From assembly GCF_037975245.1 (NCBI RefSeq), contig NC_092561.1, positions 3,455,001 to 3,519,000 on the forward strand: a DNA stretch of 64,000 nucleotides. The letters run 5' to 3'. This DNA comes from Apostichopus japonicus (taxonomy: Eukaryota > Echinodermata > Holothuroidea > Aspidochirotida > Stichopodidae). Each line of letters begins with the position of its first letter. Within the stretch, counting starts at the first letter, position 1. Under the pieces are notes generated by a model, which saw only the letters and a list, made by a program, of their open reading frames with translations, was not told where the DNA came from and ran no database searches. A program made the position numbers and the translations under genes. Positions 47,901 through 56,899 of this stretch are shown here, piece by piece.

Positions 47901-50900
47901 TGACTTGAGGATATTAACTCCTAAATCCATTTACCTTTTTTGAAGTCATATTTAATTATGATGATGTTGGGGTAGTTAAAGTCCAAGTCAAGGTTTATGG
48001 AAGCCTCTAGCTTTCTGGCAAGCTGATCAATATTAATTAGTAGCCAATGCTAACGTATATAAACCACCTGTCCCCCTGCAAATGGTTCAACCACCCTTCC
48101 TTCCCACAAAAAGCCAGTAGCCAAACGGAATTTCTTAGGCCCAAAATGATTTCAAGAGCGACAATTGCCAGAGAGAATAATTTAATATTACATTCTCCAT
48201 CTGGTACCTTTGAGATGGGTTGAATTTTACTTATTGTCAAATTCAGAGAAAACCATCAATTGTGTGAATTAGGGAATTGCTGCATTTTGTTTTTCAGGCC
48301 GTTTGCTCATTTTGAATGATATTTAATACTTAAGTGATTCCCTGAGCCATGAAAGTTTTATTTCAGTTACTTTAACTTTATTTCCTTCATCTACACAGGC
48401 TATGGAAAAGTTGGTAGAGAAGGGTCTTGCTATCTCCATTGGGGTTTCTAATTTCAATGTATCACAGATGGAAGAGATTGTCACTGCTGCTCAAGTTCCC
48501 TGCGTAATGAATCAGGTATAATAACCTCACACAAAGGACACAGATTTTGTGGAATTAATAAAAGAGAAGGAATTCCTCAGCAGGAGGACTTCCTTGTTTG
48601 AGAAGAAAGTTTTTATAAAGCTGTGATGGAAAATTGAAACAGGATTTGGCATTTTGCAGAAGTTCAGCTGATAAGTGGTGTGTTGAGTAATGCTTCTAGC
48701 AAAGATTGATAGTGATAAGTTACTTAGTTGGTGTTATTTTTACTGTATAAAGCTGAAAAGTAGTTGAGCTGTATGCTTCCCTGCTTGGGGAGTTTAATTG
48801 TGAGTTATAATAAAAAGCCCTCGAGGCATTAAACTTTGACAGATGCTGTATAAATAATGCTAGGTTAGAATAGAATAGATTCTACTCATTCTGTCCGTAC
48901 AAGGGATTTAAAGCACGATCTGAAAGTACAATTTATGAACAAAAAAGTTGACCAAGTCAGTGATTTAACCTTTGGTCGTAAGGTGTGATAACTACCTTGT
49001 AATTACTGACTAGTAACTTCGTGTAAAACATTGATGTTTCAATTCCATATGGGTACAAACAGAATTATTAATCCCAGTTAGAACAGCTTTTCAAGAAGAG
49101 TTTCAAGTTATTCATATTCTTGATTCTATTCAATATTAAATTCTCATCCTTAATTATGTCATTCATTAGCTTGTCTGGCTAACTGTATTCCAAATAATGA
49201 ACTTAATAGAAAATTATGAATTAACTTTGATATGTTATAAATACTAATATGACTTAGTAGTGTTAAAGTAATGAGAATAACTAGAATACTTTATTACTGG
49301 CTCGTTAACCTACATTTGATAAAAATACTGGAGGGCGCCAGATAGTTTGTTCTTTTTCATCCTTATTTTGAGTATTTAACTGATTTTACATTTGGCGAAA
49401 TTTTGAAATATGAAATCAAAACAACAGCTATTTATAATGAACAGTGTGATGAGATCTTAGACAGTTTGTATTTTATTATTTGCCAAGAATGATTTTTTTA
49501 TCCATTTTTTCTATTTTGTAATTTTACTTCTAGATTGAAATCCACCCAGCCATTGACCAATCTGACATTATTACCTATTGTAAAGCCAAAAGCATTGCCT
49601 TGACGGCATACAGTCCATTCGGCTCCCCAGACAGACCTTGGTGAGTATTCTTTGGTGAAACTGTTCTAATCCATAAAGCATGTGCTTCACTGTGGCCATG
49701 TCATTGATGTAGTACATGTTTGATAACTATCTGTGGACCTTGAGGAATAATGATCTCATTTTCCAAATCATTTTTTCTTGAATGACAACATTGTAATGTG
49801 ATGTGTTACATAACATTATGTTAAAACGTGATGTGTACATGTTATTCGGATAGACCAATCAGAAGTCTCCAACTATTGATATATATATTCAGTACACACC
49901 TAACCAACTTACAAACAAATAAATAGACAAATATTGGCGGACGACCAAAACCGCGTCCAAAACAGATGCGATTCAATCATTAAAACACGAAACATTTTTG
50001 GAAAAAAATTAAAAAACATCATAAACCCCATTACAACCCCAAACACAGGTAATTCAGACCAAGGCCTTAGAGATGACATAGGTAACCTGATTACAAAAAC
50101 TCAAGACCAAATAAAGATAATTGAATCATACTTTAAAAATATCTTCAATGGCCACCCATACGATAACAGATTCAAACAAGAAATAGACCGACCAATTATC
50201 AGAAATGCAACCAGCTTTATCCCCAACCCCTTAGGATATCTCAATGAAAACATCCCTCTACTAAAAAAAATAGATATAAACGATTGGTATAGTGCCACTT
50301 AAAAATGCAAAAATACCTCCTCCCCTGGTCTCGACAATATAAATTACCTAATGCTTAAAAAATCCCCACCAATATTCATCAACTCTCATATTATCCCTCT
50401 ATTTAACGAACTACTTAGACTGAGCTATCTCCCAACCCCACTGAAATACGCCAAAATGATTCTAATACCAAAACCAAATAAAGACCTCACCAAAATCCAA
50501 AACTACTGTCCAATCAGTCTCCTCCCAGCCTTTAGGCAAGATATTTGAAAGAATAATAGATAACCGCACCAGACTCACCTAGAACAAAATAATCACTTTT
50601 CCCCGTCTTAATCGGGTTTCGGAACACACAAATGCACAATGAACCAAACTCTTCGCCTTTCCGAAGAAATTCGCATCGGCTTAATAAAAAAACATGATAC
50701 CACTGCCCCCTTTCCTTGATGCCGAAAAGGCGTTCGACAAAACTTGGCACAACGGCATAAGAATTAAGCTACTAAACTTTAATCTACCCTCCAATTACAC
50801 CAGACTTCTTTCCTATTTCCTTAGTGATCGCAAAACAAAAATATACTACAAAAACCAACAATCAAAACCTATTCCACTTCGTGCAGGTATCCCACAGGGC

Positions 50901-53900
50901 GCTGTTCTCAGTCCCCTCCTCTACATCCTTTTTGTAAATGATCTAAACATACTCCCTCTCTCAAATTGCAACTATAGTCAGTACACTGACGACGTAGCCA
51001 TTTGGAGCACCAGTAAAAATATTCATATAACGGAATTAAATCTCAAAAAAGCAATTACATATCTCGAAAACTGGTGCTCGATGTGGAGAGTAAAAATAAA
51101 CCCCTCAAAATCTAACCTAGTCAATTTCTCCTTTATAATCTCAAAATACCATAACCATTTTTCCAAAATTAATCTTTTTAACACCTCAATCACTGCCTCT
51201 CCCAATACAACCTTCCTCGGTATCACTTTTGATAGTAAATTATCCTTTAACCTACACTGTAATAGAACTGCAGGAAGCTGCTGGTCCCACCTAATATCAA
51301 TTCAAATCCTCTCAAACTTGGTATAATTTCCCTCCGAAAACCACTATCCAAATCTACAAATCCAAAGTAAAACCAATTCTCAGTTATAGGAGCATCTCCT
51401 TGCTTACCATTTCAAATCCCAATAAACAAATTTTAAATAGAATCCACACCACAGCTTATCGACTTGCACTAAAAATCCCTTCATATATAGCTACTTCACA
51501 CTTTCTCCGCGCAGGAAACACAAAATCTTTTCTCACCCTACTTGAAGAATTTAACACCGTGCTTTTTACGTGCTAAGAAAAAACGGACACGGACCAAAGG
51601 TCAACAAAACCAAAAACAAACCCAGTCTGTAAAACAACAACTGAAACCCATCAATCTCTCACTAACACCAAATTATAGAAAAACAACCTCCAGAACAACC
51701 CATTGATTGAAGAACTCCTACTGAAATACAAAGTCGCAATAACTCACTTCCCAAATAACCAAAACCTTTCCGTATTCAAAACTGTCACTTAAAGCCTCAT
51801 TCTAATAGAAAATCCTTTTACTAAGTGGGTCTACCCCCCCCCCCCCCGACTCCAGGTGTACTTATATATAAATAACAAAACAAAAAATTCCGACAAAGAA
51901 GGAACCATTTCCGACCCAAACAATAGAAACCGCTCCGTCTCCAAAATCCTCATTACTTAGAAATTCCTCCCCTTTAGAGACCCCTCCCTAATTGGCTCTT
52001 TAGTTCCGACCTCGGGTGTATTTATGGCTGCAATACAATGTGATTACATAATAGTTCACTTACAGTACCAGCAACTTAGACAACTTTCCCAAGAAAAAAA
52101 AGAAAAAAGTGTCTATTCTATAAAAACAATGTTATTATTCCCCATAGGACCTCTCGCAGGGTCGATCAGGGGTTAAACTCCATTTTTGCCGTTGTTGTGC
52201 CTTCACTTCACACTTCACTTCAAGTACAAATTGATGGAAAGAAGCAATCCTGTTGATGAGTTATTAGGATGCTATGTTTTGAATTAACATTTTGTTAAAA
52301 GTAATTGATTATGACTTTCCTTGATTGTCATTATTTTAAAGGGCCTCAGACAAAGACCCTAATTTATTTGAAGATCCAGTCGTCAAGGAGATTGCTGAGT
52401 CTCGTGGATGTACTGCTGGTCAGGTTCTCCTGGCCTACCATCTCAATCAAGAGGTTGTTGTTGTTCCTAAAAGTGTAACACCTTCCAGAATCAAGGAAAA
52501 CTTTGAGGTTAGTTTCAACTTTTTTAATTGTAATGCCGGTTGCATTTTCTTGTACTATTTCAAAGAAAAATTTATACCTTGTATGTGATAATCTTCAATC
52601 TCATTACTGTTCAGGTATTCCCAGCAGTGACGGAAAAGGAAATGAAGAAAGTATAGGGGCTATGTAAATACTACAGTAGGTGGTTATTACACAGGACTGA
52701 ATGGGATTTTACAAACAATTTAGTGATTATTTATGAACAAATTTGTTGATAGGCTACTACACGTGTGGTTGTCTTCGTTGTATAACTTATAGATTACAGA
52801 AGCTGACCTTTAGGAGTTTATCATGTTTCAAAAGTTTGTCTTTATTAAACTAAATAACGCCTGTTCAGGAAAGAAACAGATGTGAATAGCTGTCCCAGAT
52901 CCCTAACCCAATCCCTGATCACTTCGTTCACTTCTAGTGATAAGTTGAATAAAGTATCAAAGGTTGCATGCTTGATGCTTGTAAAACTAGTCATATCTTT
53001 AGTAAACTAAACACTCTCAAACATAACTGTTCACTGGAACTAAGTTCTTCCTTTGCCCTCCTCTTTTAGCCCTGTTGAAGTATTGAACCATTGCCAAGAT
53101 ATGCTACACACCCCTTCTTAACTTGAGAAATGCTCCTCTATTCAACAGACTCTTTTTTGAATCAGAAGTCTTTTATCTTATCAATTTGATCAGTGCATTT
53201 CATTTGTTTTTATTCATCATTTTCTTTGCGCTACTTCATGTAGCAATAAATTACAAGATATGTTTACCTGCATGTATACCTCTGTCATTTACACTTCTGC
53301 AGGCCCTGAGTATTAAGTTGAAACCAGAGGAGATCACAAAACTTAAGGAACTCAATTCTACCAACTATCGAGCTTGTGCAATGAATATGTAAGTTCTTGC
53401 TCTTGTAAAGTTTATCAAGAACATTTCATTATCCTGTGTTTGAATTGCCATTTTTTGTATAAACTTTAGCAGTGAGTGCCTCATGTTGTAGCCCTTACTC
53501 ATCAAGCCTTTGACTGAAAGGAGCATATCATATATTAATCACATACCTGAATGGTACACATCTAAATTATATATTTGATATCCATCGACTAGCAAACATA
53601 GAGGAGCGAACTAGAAGACTAGTAAAACACTGCTTATTAACTGCAAAAAGCCTGTGCAGAAGAACTATATATAAACCTAACAGAGCTGCCTGACCTTTCA
53701 ATCCTAGCAGACACTTCTACAAAGTCCAACCAAGAATAAACATTTAATTTAGCTCAGTGCTAGCTCAGTGGTTAACGCCGGTGCCTTTCAATCATAAGGT
53801 CCCGAATTCAATCATAAGGTCCCCGGTTCGAGTCACTCCCAGATTAATGTATGTCGTCCAGTTACAGAGTTGTTGACAATTGACAATTCATGATCATAGA

Positions 53901-56071
53901 TGTTAAATATGAATGTAAGAGACTGACTTCAGTCAGCTTGCGGCTTTGATAAGCCAATGATGGCTTCTTTGCGAGTTCCTGTTTGCAGGAGGATCTAAGA
54001 CACATATATACATACAATTTTACCAAGTACAAATTTTGGGAGCTGGGATTGAGTCAAGATGTGTGGTAATAATGATTAAATAGAGAGGACTAAGGCTGCT
54101 GTGAAAGACATCAATGTACACTTTAGCTGCTCAAGAGTCTACAGGACAATCTAAGATTCTTACAACAATAAAGCATATCTACTCATTTAACTACATGAAA
54201 CACACATTGGAGACATGAATTAGTGTGTACACCAATTGACTATCATCCAGACTGGCCCTAGATTTCAAAATTCTAAGAATTATTAACATTTTTCGAAATG
54301 CTTCCCTTGAGTTTTGGACACTAAAGAGTGCTCAACTAGACAATTATGTGTCTCATAGAATAGACATTGCCTGATGGTAATAACAGAGTTCATCCAAGTG
54401 TGGGCACTAGAGAACATCATTAGAATATGACTGTGAAACTCACTGTTCTGCCAAACAAATATAAAAAAAGTTTTCATTATCAACAAAATTTAGAAGCAGG
54501 TTCATGAATCGCTTCACCATCAAGGACTTCTTGTTCTAGTGTTCTTCTGTGTACACCAGATGTGCTGTACTAGATACACAATGTTGTATTTGTACACCTG
54601 ACATGCTACTAAAAGTTAACACAATTGTTTTTCTTTGTGAACCTGATATGCTACTCTGATTAACACTAGTGTTCTTCCTTGTACACCTGAAATGCTGCTG
54701 AAATTTACACTAGTATTTTTCTTTTTACACTTGACTTGCTGCTGAAAATACACTAGTGTTGCATTTGTACACCTGAAATGCTACTTAAAATAATGCTAGT
54801 GTTCTTCCTTGTACACCTGACGTGCTGCTGAAATTAACACTAGTGTTATTCTTCGTACACCTGACATTCTGCTGAAATTAACATTAGTGTTGTATTTGTA
54901 CACCTGACATGCTGCTGAAGTTAACACTAGGTTATTCTTTGTTCACCTGACATGCTGCTAAAAGTAACACTAGTGTTGTATTATACACATGACATGCTAC
55001 TAAAATAACACTAGTATTGTATTGTACACCTGACATGCTACTTAAAAATTACACTAGTGTTCTTCTTTGTAAAACTTGACGTTCTGCTGAAATTAGCACT
55101 AGTGTTCTTCTGTGTACACCTGACGTGCTGCTGACATTAACACTAGTGTTCTTCTTCGTACACCTAATGTGCTGCTGAAACTAACACTAGTGTTGTATTT
55201 TTAAACCTGACATGCTGCTGAAATTAACACTAGGTTATTCTTTGTACACCTGACATGCTGCTGAAATTAACACTAGTGTTGCATTTGTACACCTCATGTG
55301 CTGCTGACATTAACAGTAGTGTTGCATTTGTACACCTGACATGCTACTTAAAATAACACTAGTGTTCTTCCTTGTACACTTTACATGCTGCTGAAATTAA
55401 CACTAGTGTTGTATTTGTAACACTGATAGAATGTTATGAATCATTAGAATTGAATAAAATTCACAGAAAAGAAATATTTGCAGTATTCAGCCAGCCTTGT
55501 AGTACCCAAATCATTTCAACTATGCTTTTATTCAGACAAGCTTTGCAGATACTGACAAACACATACAACATAACCTCCAAACTCACATAAGACCAACAAT
55601 AAACTGACGTGGACATTTTTTTACAAATTCGAAAAGAGCAAAGGAATGTTTGACTAGAACATGATAAAAAACAGTGACAGTCTTCTAGTCCTGTGGTCAA
55701 TGGTGTGTCACCCCGATGTAACCAAAAATATGTTGGTTTCTTTCAAATATCTTTTTTTTCTTTCAAATGTGATATTAAAACATTTAATATGTTGGTGTTG
55801 AAGTAGAGTGTGGTCTGTAAAGAAGAGAAGACGCATATATAGTTGATGCAAACAGTTGGTTTGATATGTAAACATATTGACGAAAGAGAGACACCATTTT
55901 AAAGGCAATTTTACAACAACAAAATTACCAAAACATTGTGGTGTTTGCAAAATAGATTTATAGTAAAGAAATAGCTGTATGTAACCATGTATAGCCAATG
56001 TGTTATTAGTTATTTTTCTCTCTTTTCTTGTCTGCAGGTTGAAGGACCATCCATACTTTCCATTCAAATAG
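32880..56071 (+). CDS. AKR1-type aldo-keto reductase, nine coding exons
   Basis: Exons 32880-32957, 33848-34015, 46205-46321, 47460-47543, 48399-48515, 49534-49640, 52342-52507, 53303-53388 and 56038-56071 join to 957 bases: 318 residues plus TAG, the usual AKR1 length. The product is a cytosolic NADPH-dependent reductase of carbonyl compounds with an (alpha/beta)8 barrel. The catalytic tetrad is Asp48, Tyr53, Lys82 and His115 ([29 protein letters not shown]). GVSNFN and NQIEIHP follow, and [16 protein letters not shown] (262-277) is the cofactor phosphate-binding segment. The protein ends [11 protein letters not shown]. All junctions are GT/AG and keep the frame. The substrate cannot be told from sequence. 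Intron 2 is 12 kb and full of repeats. AATAAA at 56864-56869 may end the transcript. Confidence 0.95.
33848..34015 (+). CDS. AKR exon 2 (Asp48, Tyr53, Lys82)
   Basis: It encodes residues 27-82 with three of the four catalytic residues. The acceptor is ATATCAG and the donor GTCAGT. The reading frame is also open upstream into the intron, but the splice signals and family alignment place the start at Ser27. Confidence 0.9.
35229..36242. mobile_element. Insertion with G-rich ends and internal minisatellite
   Basis: It interrupts the 58-bp satellite. The left end is GCGTAGGAGGCGGGGGGC and the right end has a run of C. Inside, a unit of about 88 bp with GAAAATTCGGGCAATATGCT and TTTTTCGGGCACCTACTG is repeated about four times (35281-35595) and resumes after the hAT MITE. 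No target duplication is clear, and there is no coding sequence. Confidence 0.5.
35596..35972. mobile_element. hAT-type MITE, copy 1
   Basis: The ends CAGTGGCGGAGC and GCTCCGCCACTG are exact inverses. The flanking GCACCTAC at 35588-35595 and 35973-35980 is a perfect 8-bp target duplication. CAGTGG ends with 8-bp duplications are the signature of hAT elements. The 377-bp body has no coding frame. Confidence 0.9.
37000..39780. other. AKR intron 2, no gene seen
   Basis: AT-rich intron sequence. The only repeat is a 21-bp unit with ACCCCTTCAATGTTCT, three copies at 38641-38706. Confidence 0.45.
39795..40165. mobile_element. hAT-type MITE, copy 2
   Basis: The same family as 35596-35972. Its ends are CAGTGGTAGAGC and GCTCTGCCACTG, and a perfect 8-bp duplication GCTTAAGG lies at 39787-39794 and 40166-40173. 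It carries an extra palindrome (GGGGGGGCGGATGCCCCCCC) near its left end that copy 1 lacks. Confidence 0.9.
40311..40547 (-). repeat. tRNA-derived SINE, complete
   Basis: Same family as 46515-46757, in reverse orientation. The head keeps TTAGCTCAG but the A box is diverged. The last 40 bases run up to the 2.9-kb element. Confidence 0.9.
40595..43525. mobile_element. 2.9-kb non-autonomous DNA transposon with CGTACG-centred motifs
   Basis: The ends GGGCAGGTCCAAGCTA and its exact inverse are flanked by TAGA at 40591-40594 and 43526-43529, a likely 4-bp target duplication. Eight copies of a 15-16 base motif, TGTGACGTACGGGACA or its inverse, lie in two clusters: 40773, 40938, 41107 and 41126 at the left; 43106, 43122, 43318 and 43487 at the right. 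The right cluster faces the left one, with one exception (40938). Between them is a tandem array of about 250-bp units (41619-42869). No transposase frame is seen. The motif clusters look like subterminal transposase-binding sites. Superfamily unknown. Confidence 0.8.
41619..42869 (+). repeat. About 250-bp tandem repeat, five units
   Basis: Each unit begins CAGTATTAGGTCTATAGAGT, passes TTTCAACTTGAGGGT and ends TTGATGTTATGA. Units begin near 41621, 41872, 42123, 42377 and 42629. The copies are highly similar and show small indels. The array forms the core of the 2.9-kb element. Confidence 0.9.
43530..45030. other. AKR intron 2, no gene seen
   Basis: AT-rich intron with no recognised repeat or exon. 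Confidence 0.45.
45035..45990. repeat. Purine-rich minisatellite
   Basis: About six units of 120-135 bp to 45800. Each contains GATGAGGCAAGGAGGGG, an AGG-rich tract and AGCAGATGTGTGGAACCCAG. A purine tract without clear units continues at 45850-45990. Open frames on the minus strand here, such as 45272-45736, simply read the repeat (Ser/Pro/Leu-rich) and are not genes. Such strand asymmetry can favour triplex or R-loop formation. Confidence 0.85.
46205..46321 (+). CDS. AKR exon 3 (His115)
   Basis: It encodes residues 83-121, [13 protein letters not shown] to HSPCGRK, in phase 0 at both ends. It includes [10 protein letters not shown] with the catalytic His115. The donor is GTGAGC. Confidence 0.9.
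46515..46757 (-). repeat. tRNA-derived SINE, best complete copy
   Basis: On the minus strand the head reads GGAGTGTTAGCTCAGTGGTT (A box inside) with GGTTCGAGTCACTCC (B box) 30-40 bases later. Then follow a 150-bp body with AACGTTAAATATGAAT-like sequence and a (CATA)n tail. There is no coding sequence. It would be mobilised by a LINE, and the partner is unknown. Confidence 0.9.
47460..47543 (+). CDS. AKR exon 4
   Basis: It encodes residues 122-149, [13 protein letters not shown] to VETWK, a loop that varies in AKR1 enzymes and helps set substrate choice. The acceptor is CTGTTACAG and the donor GTAATC. Confidence 0.9.
48399..48515 (+). CDS. AKR exon 5
   Basis: It encodes residues 150-188, [20 protein letters not shown] to CVMNQ. 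SNFN and the final NQ sit at the barrel positions that contact the nicotinamide in relatives. Confidence 0.9.
49534..49640 (+). CDS. AKR exon 6
   Basis: It encodes residues 189-223, IEIHPAIDQ to [10 protein letters not shown], plus two bases of Trp224. The phase-2 donor is GTGAGT. The next intron contains a LINE. Confidence 0.9.
49905..51990 (+). mobile_element. Jockey-like LINE, 5'-truncated and decayed
   Basis: Inside AKR intron 6, in sense orientation. Successive frames give the pre-RT and RT blocks of an ORF2 protein: [66 protein letters not shown] and YTDDVAIWS, where the usual YADD has become YTDD. Stops and frame changes near 50300, 50530-50690 and 51330 show that it is dead. The plus strand is rich in A and C. 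No endonuclease is seen, so it is 5'-truncated. A poly-C run lies at 51833-51847. The block spelling differs from the fragment at 6171, so a different clade is present. Confidence 0.85.
52342..52507 (+). CDS. AKR exon 7 (cofactor-binding segment)
   Basis: It completes Trp224 and encodes up to Glu279, including [18 protein letters not shown], where Lys267, Ser268 and Arg273 match cofactor-phosphate contacts of the family. The acceptor is TTTTAAAG and the donor GTTAGT. Confidence 0.9.
52615..52656 (+). CDS. Possible alternative AKR last exon
   Basis: After an acceptor TACTGTTCAG, 13 codons in the phase left by exon 7 read [13 protein letters not shown] and then TAG. AKR1 proteins usually continue after the KENFE block with VFDF.L..EEM, so this segment resembles the normal continuation better than ALSIKL in exon 8 does. 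Splicing to it would give a 292-residue form lacking the C-terminal loop that shapes the substrate pocket. It may instead be a decayed duplicate of exon 8. Confidence 0.45.
   Translation, partial: VFPAVTEKEMKKV
53303..53388 (+). CDS. AKR exon 8
   Basis: It encodes residues 280-307, [18 protein letters not shown] to CAMN, and two bases of Met308. The acceptor is CTTCTGCAG and the donor GTAAGT, both strong. Confidence 0.9.
53751..54018 (+). repeat. tRNA-derived SINE, forward copy
   Basis: The only copy in plus orientation. It begins at the tRNA-like head (TAGCTCAGTGGTTAACGCC at 53760) and ends with GGAGGATCTAAGACACATA. A short internal segment (AATCATAAGGTCCC...) is duplicated in the head. 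Confidence 0.9.
54535..55430 (+). repeat. 43-bp minisatellite in AKR intron 8
   Basis: About 20 units of 42-44 bp with the consensus TACACCTGACATGCTGCTGA then AATTAACACTAGTGTT. The palindrome AACACTAGTGTT recurs in most units. Units vary by single substitutions. Confidence 0.9.
56038..56071 (+). CDS. AKR exon 9 (C-terminus)
   Basis: It completes Met308 and encodes [10 protein letters not shown] before TAG. HPYFPF is the typical AKR1 end. The acceptor is TGTCTGCAG. Confidence 0.9.
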
Positions 56072-56863
56072 ATACCACCCTAAACCACTGCCACATTATT
56101 ATCCCTAAAGCTGCATATGGTGTAAATAATTCAAACTCAAGCTGCACTTTAATAGTATTTTGTTGCCGTAGTTCGGTTGCAGTTTGTTAATAGGCCTTAC
56201 AGGACTGATAAGGTAACTTGCAAGATTTAGAAGATTGTGTGAAATGAATTTATTATTTCTAACCTGTGAAACACAACTGTCAAAATGCCCTCTTTTTGGA
56301 ATACTCTGACATTTCTTTACAAATGAGAGATTCATTTGTATTCTGGAAAAATGTCACCAGCATATTTCTCAAGTTAAACATGCAACAATCTGCTGACAAT
56401 TTGGCCGTTGCCATCTCCAAAACATGAAAGAGTGTTACATTGGACCTTGAGATGTCTCATGAGGCAATGAGGGTGGTCATAGAAAGTGTTTCTTGACATT
56501 TGAATGCCGGTGACCCTTATTATTGACTTTGTAGCATATTTGGAAGCAAAACTGATGCCTTTTATAAACACTCTCATAGATTTGACTCCAAGCACTATAT
56601 GTAGTTTTACAGGACTTCTACTGAACTGAAATTAGCTTGACGGATTTTACATGCTTGAAAAAGATCAGCTATTTCATACCATCATTCAAGTTCATTCAGA
56701 TGCAATAATCAGTCCAACAGACACACCTAACTATTTAATTGTAATTTCTAACAATGTGTAATTTCTATTAATGAATACTGCCCTCTATTGAAGAGGTTCC
56801 GTTTTTATGCCCTTTAAATGAACCCATTCTTTCTAAAGTCAGTTTGTGGTGACCATTGAAATG

Positions 56864-56869
56864 AATAAA
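56864..56869 (+). terminator. Candidate poly(A) signal of the AKR gene
   Basis: AATAAA lies about 790 bases after the stop codon. I saw no earlier perfect copy in the 3' sequence. Use of the site is inferred. Confidence 0.4.
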
Positions 56870-56899
56870 TAATATCTATATAATACAGTATTTCATATG

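Noticed and set aside
54535-55430. Another regular repeat array considered as CRISPR-like
   Set aside because: The whole unit repeats with point changes and there are no spacers.
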